A DNA stretch of 19,840 bases from Bacteroidales bacterium (GTDB taxonomy: Bacteria; Bacteroidota; Bacteroidia; Bacteroidales; Lentimicrobiaceae): contig JALHHH010000059.1 in NCBI GenBank assembly GCA_022837485.1, positions 1 to 19,840 of the forward strand, given 5' to 3'. Positions 13,239-19,840 of this stretch are shown here, piece by piece (the first letter of the stretch is position 1; every line of letters starts with the position of its first letter). Both the position numbers and the translations under genes were made by a program. The notes under the pieces were generated by a model. It did no database searches. It was not told the origin of the DNA and saw nothing but the letters and a program-made list of their open reading frames with translations.

Positions 13239-15869
13239 TCATTGTTTTTTTAAAAGATTTTTGATCTCATTCAGTTTCATCAGGGCTTCCACCGGGGTAA
13301 GCGTATTGATATCGGTATCAAGAATATCGTCGCGGATTTGTTCAAGAAGCGGGTCGTTAAGCTGTATAAAGCTGAGCTGCAAGGGATCTCCCCCACTGCT
13401 CTTTTGTTTTTTGCGGGAAGCCGGAGTCTGAAACGTATCGCCACCGTGCGATGTCTCGAGAATCTTAAGCATTTCATCGGCACGCTGAAGCACCTGCCGG
13501 GGCATACCTGCCATACGGGCTACATGAATTCCAAAGCTGTGTTCGCTTCCTCCCGGCTCCAGCTTTCGGAGAAACAGCACCTTATTACCAGCCTCCTTAA
13601 CGGAAATATGAAAATTCCTAATTCTTGGAAAACGGCTGGCCATTTCATTTAACTCATGATAATGTGTAGCAAACAGCACTTTGGGCTTAAAAAGCGGATG
13701 CTCGTGAATAAACTCCGAGATAGCCCAGGCAATACTGATACCGTCGTAGGTACTGGTTCCCCGGCCAATCTCGTCGAGCAGGATCAGGCTGCGGTTGCTG
13801 ATATTATTGAGTATGCTGGCCGTTTCGTTCATCTCGACCATAAAGGTTGACTCACCCGATGAGATGTTATCACTGGCGCCGACCCTTGTGAAGATTTTAT
13901 CAACCAACCCGATTTCTGCTGATGCAGCAGGAACGTAACAGCCAGCCTGAGCCATCAGCACTATGAGCGCCGTTTGCCTGAGCAGTGCTGACTTACCCGA
14001 CATGTTGGGGCCGGTAATGATAATGATTTGCTGGGATGCATCGTCGAGGAACACATCGTTGGCGATGTATGGTTCACCGGGTGGAAGATGCCGTTCGATT
14101 ACGGGGTGACGGCCCAGTCTTATGTCAAGATGAAATCCGTCGCTGATTGAAGGTCTTGCATACTTATTTGCCTGCGAAACCGACGCAAAGGAGAGCAGGC
14201 AATCGAGGCGGGCTACCACGCGTGCATTTACCTGGACGGGCTCGATGTAATCGATTAATCCCAGCACCAGATCGTTGTAAAGGCGTGTCTCCAGCTCCAG
14301 TATTTTCTCCTCGGCATTCAGAATTTTTTCTTCGTACAGTTTCAGTTCAGGAGTAATATAGCGTTCAGAATTTACCAGGGTCTGACGCCGTTCCCATTCG
14401 GGAGGAACCTTATCTTTATGGGTATTGGTAACCTCCAGATAATAGCCAAATACATTATTGAAGGCAACTTTAAGGGATGGAATACCGGTACGTTCCGATT
14501 CCTGCTGCTGCAGCCTGGCCAGAAAATCTTTGCCCTTGTAGGCGATCTCCCTGAGTTCGTCGAGTTCAGGAGAGATTCCTTCTGCAATTACATTCCCTTT
14601 ATTCACCGCAACGGGCGGATCCGAGCTCAATTCCTTTTCGATGCGGCCGGTCATAAGCGGACAAAGGTTAATCTGGTCGGCCATATGTTTCATCGGCTTC
14701 ACCGGTGATGCGGCGCAAACATCCTTCACCTGTTCCAGTGCAAGCATAGCCCGCTTAAGCTGAAGCAGTTCCCTGGGATTTATTCGACCAACGGCAACCT
14801 TTGAGATCATGCGTTCGATATCGCCCATCAGCTTGATCTGCTGATGCAGCAATTGAGCCTGCTCCGGATTGGAAATCAGAAACTCGACCATATCAAGCCG
14901 GTCATTGACCGGTTGTTTTTCCTTGAGAGGAAGCACAAGCCAGCGCCGCATCAGGCGCGAGCCCATGGGTGAAACCGTCTGGTCGAGAATATGCAGCAGC
15001 GTTGTGGCCTGTTCATTTGGTGAGTAAAGAATTTCGAGATTACGCACCGTAAACTTGTCGAGCCATACGTAATAATCTTCCTCAATACGGGAAATGCGGC
15101 AAATGTGGCTCACTCTGTCGTGCTGTGTTTCGGCCAGGTAGTGCAGTGCAGCTCCTGCTGCGACAATTCCGTTTGGCAGATCATCCACACCAAATCCTTT
15201 CAGAGAAATGGTATTAAAATGCCGAAGCAGAAGTTCATGCCCAAAGTCGTGGGTAAAAACCCAGTCCTCAAACGTACTGATGTAATATTTCCCGCCAAAA
15301 AGATCTGTAAGTTCCTTTCGTTTTGATTTCTGGACGATGACTTCGCTGGGCCGGAACGTCTGTAGCAGTTTATCGATGTAATCGTTATCGCCCTGGGCAA
15401 CCAGAAATTCTCCTGTAGAGATGTCGAGAAATGCAATTCCGGATGATTTTGGCAGCAGGTGAATGCTTGCAAGAAAATTATTCTGCTTATTTTCAAGAAC
15501 CTTGTCGTTGTATGAAACTCCGGGTGTAACCAGTTCGGTAACTCCGCGCCGGACAATTTTCTTGGTCAGTTTTGGATCTTCGAGTTGATCGCAAATGGCG
15601 ACTCTGTGGCCTGCCCTTACCAGTTTGGGGAGGTATGTATCCAGCGCGTGATGCGGAAATCCGGCCAGTTCAACAGACGAAGCAGAACCGTTTGCTCTTT
15701 TTGTTAGAACAATACCAAGAATGGATGAAGTTTTAACCGCATCCTCACCGAATGTTTCGTAGAAGTCGCCCACTCTGAAAAGCAATAAGGCGTCGGGATA
15801 CTTCGCCTTTATGGAGTAGTATTGCTTCATCAGAGGGGTTTCAACAATATTTTCCTTTGCCTTAGCCAA
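13239..15869 (-). CDS. mutS: DNA mismatch repair ATPase MutS
   Basis: Recognises mispaired or looped bases and, with ATP, recruits MutL to start repair. Full length (876 aa). The mismatch-binding motif is GDFYETF with Phe36 and Glu38, the same numbers as in E. coli. The connector, lever and clamp regions follow (about 120-600). The ATPase has Walker A GPNMSGKS (620-627), STFMVEM (674-680), Walker B LILLDE (695-700) and the H-loop His736 in THYHEL. QLSFI at 831-835 looks like a sliding-clamp contact motif, followed by a helical dimerisation tail. The start codon is TTG at 15869. There is no in-frame ATG between an upstream stop codon and the Met at residue 14, and only the TTG start keeps the family's N-terminal ETPLMKQYY. 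Two tRNA genes follow in the same direction. Confidence 0.97.
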   Translation of the reverse strand: MAKAKENIVETPLMKQYYSIKAKYPDALLLFRVGDFYETFGEDAVKTSSILGIVLTKRANGSASSVELAGFPHHALDTYLPKLVRAGHRVAICDQLEDPKLTKKIVRRGVTELVTPGVSYNDKVLENKQNNFLASIHLLPKSSGIAFLDISTGEFLVAQGDNDYIDKLLQTFRPSEVIVQKSKRKELTDLFGGKYYISTFEDWVFTHDFGHELLLRHFNTISLKGFGVDDLPNGIVAAGAALHYLAETQHDRVSHICRISRIEEDYYVWLDKFTVRNLEILYSPNEQATTLLHILDQTVSPMGSRLMRRWLVLPLKEKQPVNDRLDMVEFLISNPEQAQLLHQQIKLMGDIERMISKVAVGRINPRELLQLKRAMLALEQVKDVCAASPVKPMKHMADQINLCPLMTGRIEKELSSDPPVAVNKGNVIAEGISPELDELREIAYKGKDFLARLQQQESERTGIPSLKVAFNNVFGYYLEVTNTHKDKVPPEWERRQTLVNSERYITPELKLYEEKILNAEEKILELETRLYNDLVLGLIDYIEPVQVNARVVARLDCLLSFASVSQANKYARPSISDGFHLDIRLGRHPVIERHLPPGEPYIANDVFLDDASQQIIIITGPNMSGKSALLRQTALIVLMAQAGCYVPAASAEIGLVDKIFTRVGASDNISSGESTFMVEMNETASILNNISNRSLILLDEIGRGTSTYDGISIAWAISEFIHEHPLFKPKVLFATHYHELNEMASRFPRIRNFHISVKEAGNKVLFLRKLEPGGSEHSFGIHVARMAGMPRQVLQRADEMLKILETSHGGDTFQTPASRKKQKSSGGDPLQLSFIQLNDPLLEQIRDDILDTDINTLTPVEALMKLNEIKNLLKKQ

Positions 15870-15892
15870 ATCGATCAGTTTTTGAAGGGAAA

Positions 15893-15900
15893 CAAAAATA
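15893..15900 (-). promoter_or_regulatory. -7 element of the mutS promoter
   Basis: TATTTTTG on the minus strand (15900 to 15893) fits TAnnTTTG. A transcript would start near 15886, about 17 nt before the TTG start codon, consistent with that start. There is no clear TTG at -33. Confidence 0.4.
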
Positions 15901-16104
15901 GGATTTTTGATAAAGATATTCCGATAATTTTATGTCCATTTTTTTTCAAATACACGCTTCATGCACTCAGCCAGACCGGTATCAGGAGCTTTCGCGAGAA
16001 TTGTTTACGGGAGAATTCGGGGTTAATATTAATTATGCAAGCAGAATATGGCGCCTTCAAATGTTCAGTTAATGGCAAGTGGCCGAAAAACTGCGAATCT
16101 GTAT

Positions 16105-16112
16105 TAATTTTG
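16105..16112 (+). promoter_or_regulatory. -7 element in front of the RNA methyltransferase gene
   Basis: TAATTTTG fits TAnnTTTG. It lies 18 bp before the ATG at 16131 and would give a leader of about 12 nt. It supports this ATG over the longer open frame that reaches back into mutS. The -33 match is poor. Confidence 0.4.
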
Positions 16113-16130
16113 CAGCAGGAATTACGACAT

Positions 16131-16673
16131 ATGAACTTCAAAAAACTCAGCACAGACGAACTGAACCGGATGGATGTACCTGCTTTCAAGGCAAGTGCAA
16201 AACTACCTTTGGTTCTGGTACTCGACAACATACGCAGTCAGCACAATACAGGATCAGTATTCAGAACAGCGGATGCTTTCAGGCTTGAGGGTATATATTT
16301 GTGCGGGATTACAGCAACACCTCCCAACCGTGAAATTCACAAGGCTGCTTTGGGGGCAACGGAGTCCGTTGACTGGAAATACTTTTCATCAACGCGGCAA
16401 TGCATCGAAGCTCTTCGTGCAAGCGGTTATGTTGTGGTCGGGGCAGAACAGGCAGAACACAGCATTCCGGTTCAGGAATTCGAACCCGTTCCCGGAATGC
16501 GGTATGCCATAATAGCAGGTAATGAGGTACACGGAATAGACGACGACATTCTTTCGCTGTGCGATATCTGCGTAGAAATACCCCAATACGGCACAAAACA
16601 CTCACTGAATGTGTCGGTTTCTGCTGCCATTATTATATGGGAGTTTTACCGGAAATCAGGCAACAATTTGTAG
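16131..16673 (+). CDS. RNA 2'-O-ribose methyltransferase, SpoU/TrmH family
   Basis: A 180-aa SPOUT-class methyltransferase that transfers a methyl group from S-adenosylmethionine to a ribose 2'-OH of tRNA or rRNA. The three family motifs are present. Motif 1 is LDNIRSQHNTGSVFRTADAF, with Asn39 and the catalytic Arg45. Motif 2 is AIIAGNEVHGID (126-137). Motif 3 is IPQYGTKHSLNVSVSAA (150-166), which forms the trefoil knot. The protein is the bare catalytic domain, without the N-terminal RNA-binding extension of TrmH or RlmB. The open frame extends upstream to 15822, but that part overlaps the mutS 5' end and its promoter and adds no recognisable domain. The ATG at 16131 fits the family start and the promoter element. 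The target nucleotide cannot be told from sequence. Confidence 0.88.
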   Translation: MNFKKLSTDELNRMDVPAFKASAKLPLVLVLDNIRSQHNTGSVFRTADAFRLEGIYLCGITATPPNREIHKAALGATESVDWKYFSSTRQCIEALRASGYVVVGAEQAEHSIPVQEFEPVPGMRYAIIAGNEVHGIDDDILSLCDICVEIPQYGTKHSLNVSVSAAIIIWEFYRKSGNNL

Positions 16674-16701
16674 TTCTGTATGATCATCTTTATTGTACAT
16701 T

Positions 16702-16721
16702 ACTGACAGTCAGTTTTTTTT
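16702..16721 (+). terminator. Weak terminator candidate after the RNA methyltransferase gene
   Basis: ACTGA-CAG-TCAGT (16702-16714) is followed directly by a run of eight T residues, 29 bp past the stop codon. The stem has only 5 bp, so the call rests mainly on position and the T-tract. Confidence 0.45.
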
Positions 16722-16818
16722 AGACATTTGCAAATATTTATAAATGTTTAAAACTAAAAATTTTCCGGGAGCCGGAAACAACAAAATGTCATAAGTCAAG
16801 AATGTATTCCGGATAGAA

Positions 16819-16875
16819 ATTCACATATTGTTATCAGCATGTGAATAGTTGACACAAACAAACCGGATGTGAATA
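16819..16875. repeat. Repeated ATGTGAAT elements upstream of the outer-membrane protein gene
   Basis: ATTCACAT (16819-16826) and ATGTGAAT (16839-16846) form an inverted repeat with a 12-nt spacer. A third copy, ATGTGAATA, occurs at 16867-16875, 28 bp after the second. They lie in the AT-rich 465-bp gap between the methyltransferase and the outer-membrane protein gene. No gene is seen in this gap. They could be regulator binding sites. Confidence 0.4.
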
Positions 16876-17039
16876 ACTGTAAAAATGATGAATGGCTTTG
16901 AACATATATAGGAAATTTCACAGCGATTTCTGAACTTTAAACCCTTATTTTTGTTTGGGAGTTAGGAAAAGACCTTGCGTAAATTATACCGGGAAATTAC
17001 AATTCACGCGGGCTGGAGATGAATTACTGAGTTTTTTTT

Positions 17040-17069
17040 TTGAAAAGCAGTAAAACTGCCCTATATTTG
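17040..17069 (+). promoter_or_regulatory. Promoter of the outer-membrane protein gene
   Basis: TTG (17040-17042), 19 nt, then TATATTTG (17062-17069) is a near-perfect Bacteroidota promoter. The predicted start near 17076 gives a leader of about 63 nt. A 5-bp inverted repeat GCAGT-AAA-ACTGC (17047-17059) lies inside the spacer and could be an operator. A second possible -7 element, TATTTTTG, is at 16946-16953. Confidence 0.7.
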
Positions 17070-17138
17070 TCCGAATTTTGAATATTAGAGGACCTAAGCC
17101 AAAGTCAACCTTAAACCGATAAATTAATCGTTACCATT

Positions 17139-19580
17139 ATGAAAAAAGTAAGCTACAAATCAATGATGATGCTTCTCATCCTGATGTTGGGTATTGCACC
17201 TGCACTGGTATTTGGCCAGGATGAAGGAAAAAGCGAAGCTAAATCATCCTTCGACAAACACTTCTTCCTGCAGGCCAGTGGCGGAGTTTCGCAATTCTAC
17301 GGCGATCTCAACGAGAAAAACCTCATTAACGAACGTGTCAATTTCTTTTACGGAGTTGGTGCAGGATATCAGTTTTCTCCCGTATTCGGCCTTAGGGGTG
17401 TTTTCAACAACGGATGGGCTGTCAGCACGCTTGATAAAGAGGATCTGAGGATGTCATCCAGTATTTGGGATGGACAGCTGCATGCAACCGTTAGTCTGAC
17501 AAACCTGATATTTGGTTACAAGCCCGAGCGTTTTGTTAACCTGTACGGATTTGCCGGTGGTGCATTAAGCAACTTCTCATCAATCCTTTACAAAAACAGC
17601 AACGAGCAGGTGCTTGACCAGAACGGTCCGGATGCCGATCCTCCCTTCAGCACGGATCCAATGAGAGAATTTGTCGTTCCTGCCGGTCTCGGCTTAAATT
17701 TCCGTCTGGCAGAGCGCTGGGATCTTAATCTCGAGTACAACCTCCGCACTATGTTCACCGACGAGCTTGATCTTGTTGAGAGCGGGGATGGTAACGATGC
17801 TTACTCAACCCTTATGCTGGGAGCAACCTACAAATTTAAACCCAGTGCCAACCTGAAATCGATGCAGAAAGACTACGGTCTTGTAAAATATGAAACCACA
17901 CCCGATCCTCTCGTTAGGGTTGGCGATACCGTTTGTGTAAACGTTAAGGTTACTTTCCCTCCAAAGTATTTTGCCAAGAAAGCTGCAATGAGTTTTCAGC
18001 CGGAAATCAAATATGCCGGAACAACCCGCAAGCTGAAAGCAGTTAACTTCCAGGGAGAGGAAGTAAATGGTGACGGCATCGTTATCAATTATAAAAACGG
18101 CGGCAGCTACACTTACGTAGACTGCATTCCTTACGAACCGGGAATGAATGTATCGGATCTTGTTGTTTCACCTACCCTTTATGAACCTAAGGAACCTGTA
18201 AAGATGGGTGCTACTCCCGAAGAAATCAGGGCAAAATACAAAGTGATTGACCTCCCCGAACGCAAACTTGCCGACGGTGTGATTATCACCGGTTCACGCA
18301 TCATGCACGACGAAGACCTGATTCTTGCAGAACACGGTTACGAAAAAGAAACCATCATCAGCAAGGATGCTACCATCTATTTCCAGGTTAACATGCATAA
18401 CCTCAACTGGAATCTTCCGCTCAACAGGAACAACGAGGTACAGAAGAAACTTGACGAACTTGCTCAATTTGTTCGCATGGGATACGCCATCCGCGACATC
18501 GACATCAATGCCTGGGCATCACCTGAAGGTGAGGAAAGCTTCAACCAGGGACTGTCAGAGCGCCGTGCTCAGGCCGGTAAAAAACATTTCATCGATATGG
18601 TAAAGAAGATGGCAAAGGATAAAAAGAATCCTTTCGTTATCGAAAAACCGGAAGAGAACCTGAAATTCAACACTTATGCCAACGGTGAAGACTGGAACGG
18701 ATTTATGCAGGCTGTTGAAGCTTCGAACATTGGTGACAAGCGTATCATTATGAATGTGGTTAATTCTCAGCCCGACGTTACCAAACGTGAGCAGGAAATC
18801 CGCAACATGGCACTTGTTTACAAAGAAATCGAAGAGGATATTCTGCCTCCGCTCCGCCGCGTTGTTATTAAGGTTAACTGCTTCGAACCCAAGAAGAGCG
18901 ATGAGGAAATTGCAAATCTTGCAACCAGCGATCCTTCGAAACTCGACAACAAGGAGCTGCTCTATGCTGCAACCCTTACCAACGACAACGACACCAAGCT
19001 TCGCATTTACAAATCGGCTACCACCCAGTTCCCGAACGACTGGAGAGGATACAACAATGCTGCTTACTATGAACTGATGAACAACCAGCTTGGAGAAGCC
19101 GCATCTCACCTCAACAAGGCCGACCAGATGGAGCCCGACAACATGGCTATCGTTAACAACCTGGGTGCTCTTGCTTCGAAGAAGGAAGACTACAAAGGCG
19201 CTGCCGTTCTCTACAATAAAGCTAAAACTCTCGGAGCCGATGTCAACTACAATCTTGGAATCACCAGGCTTGCTGCTGGTCAATACGATCAGGCACTTAG
19301 TATGATGGGCAGCAAGAAATGCAACACCAACGTTGCTCTTGCCCAGATCATGACCGGAAAATTGAGTGAAGCTGCCAACTCTCTGAAGTGCGCTCCTGAA
19401 AGCGGCCACAATTACTACCTGCTGGCGGTTGCCGGTGCACGTAGTGGTGACGCCAAAATGATGTTCGAAAACCTTGGTAAAGCCTTTGCTGCCGAGCCCG
19501 CGCTCAAAGCAACTGCTGCAGAAGACCGTGAATTTATCAAGTTCTTTACCGACCCGGAATTTGTAAAACTGGTTAAGTAA
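17139..19580 (+). CDS. Large outer-membrane protein: beta-barrel, OmpA-like domain and TPR tail
   Basis: An 813-aa exported protein (signal peptide 1-26, ending LVFG before QDEG). Residues 38-235 alternate in short amphipathic strands (FFLQASGGVSQFYGDL, FFYGVGAGYQF, WDLNLEYNLR, YSTLMLGATYKF), as in an eight-stranded OmpA-type barrel. A beta-rich region (about 250-395) follows. Next is an OmpA-like domain (about 405-575) with INAWASPEG and NQGLSERRAQ, the second being identical to the E. coli OmpA motif. The tail (about 605-790) has TPR-like helical repeats (YNNAAYYELMNNQLGEAASH, IVNNLGALASKKEDYKGAAV). The family is typical of Bacteroidota; the role is probably anchoring the outer membrane to peptidoglycan and acting as a scaffold. 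Strict codon choice (AAC, CTT, CGC/CGT), a strong promoter and a strong terminator suggest high expression. The exact substrate or partner is unknown. Confidence 0.85.
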   Translation: MKKVSYKSMMMLLILMLGIAPALVFGQDEGKSEAKSSFDKHFFLQASGGVSQFYGDLNEKNLINERVNFFYGVGAGYQFSPVFGLRGVFNNGWAVSTLDKEDLRMSSSIWDGQLHATVSLTNLIFGYKPERFVNLYGFAGGALSNFSSILYKNSNEQVLDQNGPDADPPFSTDPMREFVVPAGLGLNFRLAERWDLNLEYNLRTMFTDELDLVESGDGNDAYSTLMLGATYKFKPSANLKSMQKDYGLVKYETTPDPLVRVGDTVCVNVKVTFPPKYFAKKAAMSFQPEIKYAGTTRKLKAVNFQGEEVNGDGIVINYKNGGSYTYVDCIPYEPGMNVSDLVVSPTLYEPKEPVKMGATPEEIRAKYKVIDLPERKLADGVIITGSRIMHDEDLILAEHGYEKETIISKDATIYFQVNMHNLNWNLPLNRNNEVQKKLDELAQFVRMGYAIRDIDINAWASPEGEESFNQGLSERRAQAGKKHFIDMVKKMAKDKKNPFVIEKPEENLKFNTYANGEDWNGFMQAVEASNIGDKRIIMNVVNSQPDVTKREQEIRNMALVYKEIEEDILPPLRRVVIKVNCFEPKKSDEEIANLATSDPSKLDNKELLYAATLTNDNDTKLRIYKSATTQFPNDWRGYNNAAYYELMNNQLGEAASHLNKADQMEPDNMAIVNNLGALASKKEDYKGAAVLYNKAKTLGADVNYNLGITRLAAGQYDQALSMMGSKKCNTNVALAQIMTGKLSEAANSLKCAPESGHNYYLLAVAGARSGDAKMMFENLGKAFAAEPALKATAAEDREFIKFFTDPEFVKLVK

Positions 19581-19600
19581 AGTCTTTAATAATACTCTGA

Positions 19601-19632
19601 AAAGAGCCGGCAGCTGCCGGCTCTTTTTTTTT
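19601..19632 (+). terminator. Strong intrinsic terminator of the outer-membrane protein gene
   Basis: A perfect palindrome, GAGCCGGCAGCTGCCGGCTC (19604-19623), flanked by AAA and a run of nine T residues (19624-19632), 20 bp past the stop codon. It is GC-rich with a minimal loop. Confidence 0.93.
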
Positions 19633-19759
19633 GTATAACGTTTGCATAGTAATGATTGCCACCGTATTAAACCGGGATAATATATACCATTAGGAGTTAT
19701 AAAAAAAATATCTATACTTTAGTCGGGAATATAATATTTTGCGATACTATCCCAAAAAG

Positions 19760-19837
19760 TGTGTAAAGTGAGATTTTTCTAAATTTAAGGTTGCGAAACT
19801 TAAAAATTTAGAAGATGAAAAACCTACACTTTACACA
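19760..19837. repeat. Extended imperfect inverted repeat at the putative IS end
   Basis: TGTGTAAAGTG (19760-19770) is repeated exactly in inverted form as CACTTTACACA (19827-19837). Inside, TTCTAAATTT...AAG pairs with CTT...AAAATTTAGAA around a short centre. The whole 78 bp can fold back on itself, and its right arm overlaps the first codons of the partial ORF. Confidence 0.7.
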
Positions 19838-19840
19838 AGA
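19815..19840 (+). CDS. 5' end of a probable transposase (partial)
   Basis: An ATG at 19815 opens a frame encoding MKNLHFTQ up to the window edge. It is preceded by TTTAGAAG, a weak ribosome-binding-like stretch. Its place just inside a putative IS end suggests a transposase, but eight codons cannot establish this. Confidence 0.35.

Larger units (their letters stand above)
19743..19840 (+). mobile_element. Probable left end of an IS256-type insertion sequence (truncated by the window)
   Basis: From about 19743 the sequence reads GATACTATCCCAAAAAGTG, then TGTAAAGTGAG. The order GATA..., TCC, TGTGTAAA(A)G resembles, as I recall it, the terminal repeat of IS256. An ORF opens 72 bp further in with MKNLHFTQ, which resembles the start of IS256-family transposases (IS256 itself has VHFT near its start). 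The base composition turns strongly AT-rich. The assignment is inferred from these short similarities; the outer boundary is approximate, and the transposase body is outside the window. Confidence 0.4.

Noticed and set aside
15822..16130. Upstream extension of the RNA methyltransferase open frame
   Set aside because: It overlaps the 5' end and promoter of mutS, adds no family sequence, and the -7 element at 16105 supports the ATG at 16131.
18555..19409. 284-aa open frame antisense to the outer-membrane protein gene
   Set aside because: Its composition (Val, Phe, Ser rich) mirrors the biased codons of the opposite strand, there is no promoter or family motif, and it lies wholly inside a well-supported gene.

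Overview
The window reads as chromosomal DNA of a member of the Bacteroidota, most likely an anaerobic or facultative member of the Bacteroidales/Marinilabiliales (inference). The evidence is: promoters of the Bacteroidota form (TTG, about 19 nt, TAnnTTTG) in front of several genes; few Shine-Dalgarno sequences; an outer-membrane protein with the OmpA variant motif ASPEG and a TPR tail; and a set of exported and lipoproteins with Bacteroidota-like signal peptides. Base composition is near 45-50% GC in genes, with AT-rich gaps. The window is housekeeping and envelope genes, with the edge of an insertion sequence at the right end.

Left part (1-7689). A tungstate-binding protein of the WtpA family runs in from the left edge. 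It is followed by an NAD-dependent aldehyde dehydrogenase of the ALDH7 (alpha-aminoadipic semialdehyde dehydrogenase) type. On the opposite strand, gmd and fcl form a two-gene operon that makes GDP-L-fucose from GDP-mannose. A second plus-strand operon then encodes the membrane permease and ATPase of the tungstate transporter (wtpB, wtpC) and a MobB-like P-loop NTPase. The Wtp transporter is therefore split, with its binding protein about 4.4 kb upstream of its membrane and ATPase parts.

Middle part (7702-12581, minus strand). Four genes that I cannot assign to a described system form one transcription direction: a coiled-coil lipoprotein, two exported proteins of unknown function, and an 879-residue exported leucine-rich-repeat protein made of three LRR blocks separated by a recurring WW...W...F module. 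Three of the four products appear to share a small alpha+beta domain resembling NTF2-like folds, and the fourth looks internally duplicated. This is the best candidate here for an undescribed system, probably an envelope or periplasmic one.

Right part (12582-19840). A tRNA-Leu(UAA)/tRNA-Gly(GCC) pair with its own promoter and terminators lies downstream of mutS, the mismatch recognition ATPase, which probably starts at a TTG codon. A divergent gene encodes a small SpoU/TrmH-type RNA 2'-O-methyltransferase. After a 465-bp AT-rich regulatory gap with a near-consensus promoter comes a large outer-membrane protein (beta-barrel, OmpA-like domain, TPR tail) ending in a strong terminator. The last ~100 bases look like the left end of an IS256-type insertion sequence with the first codons of its transposase.
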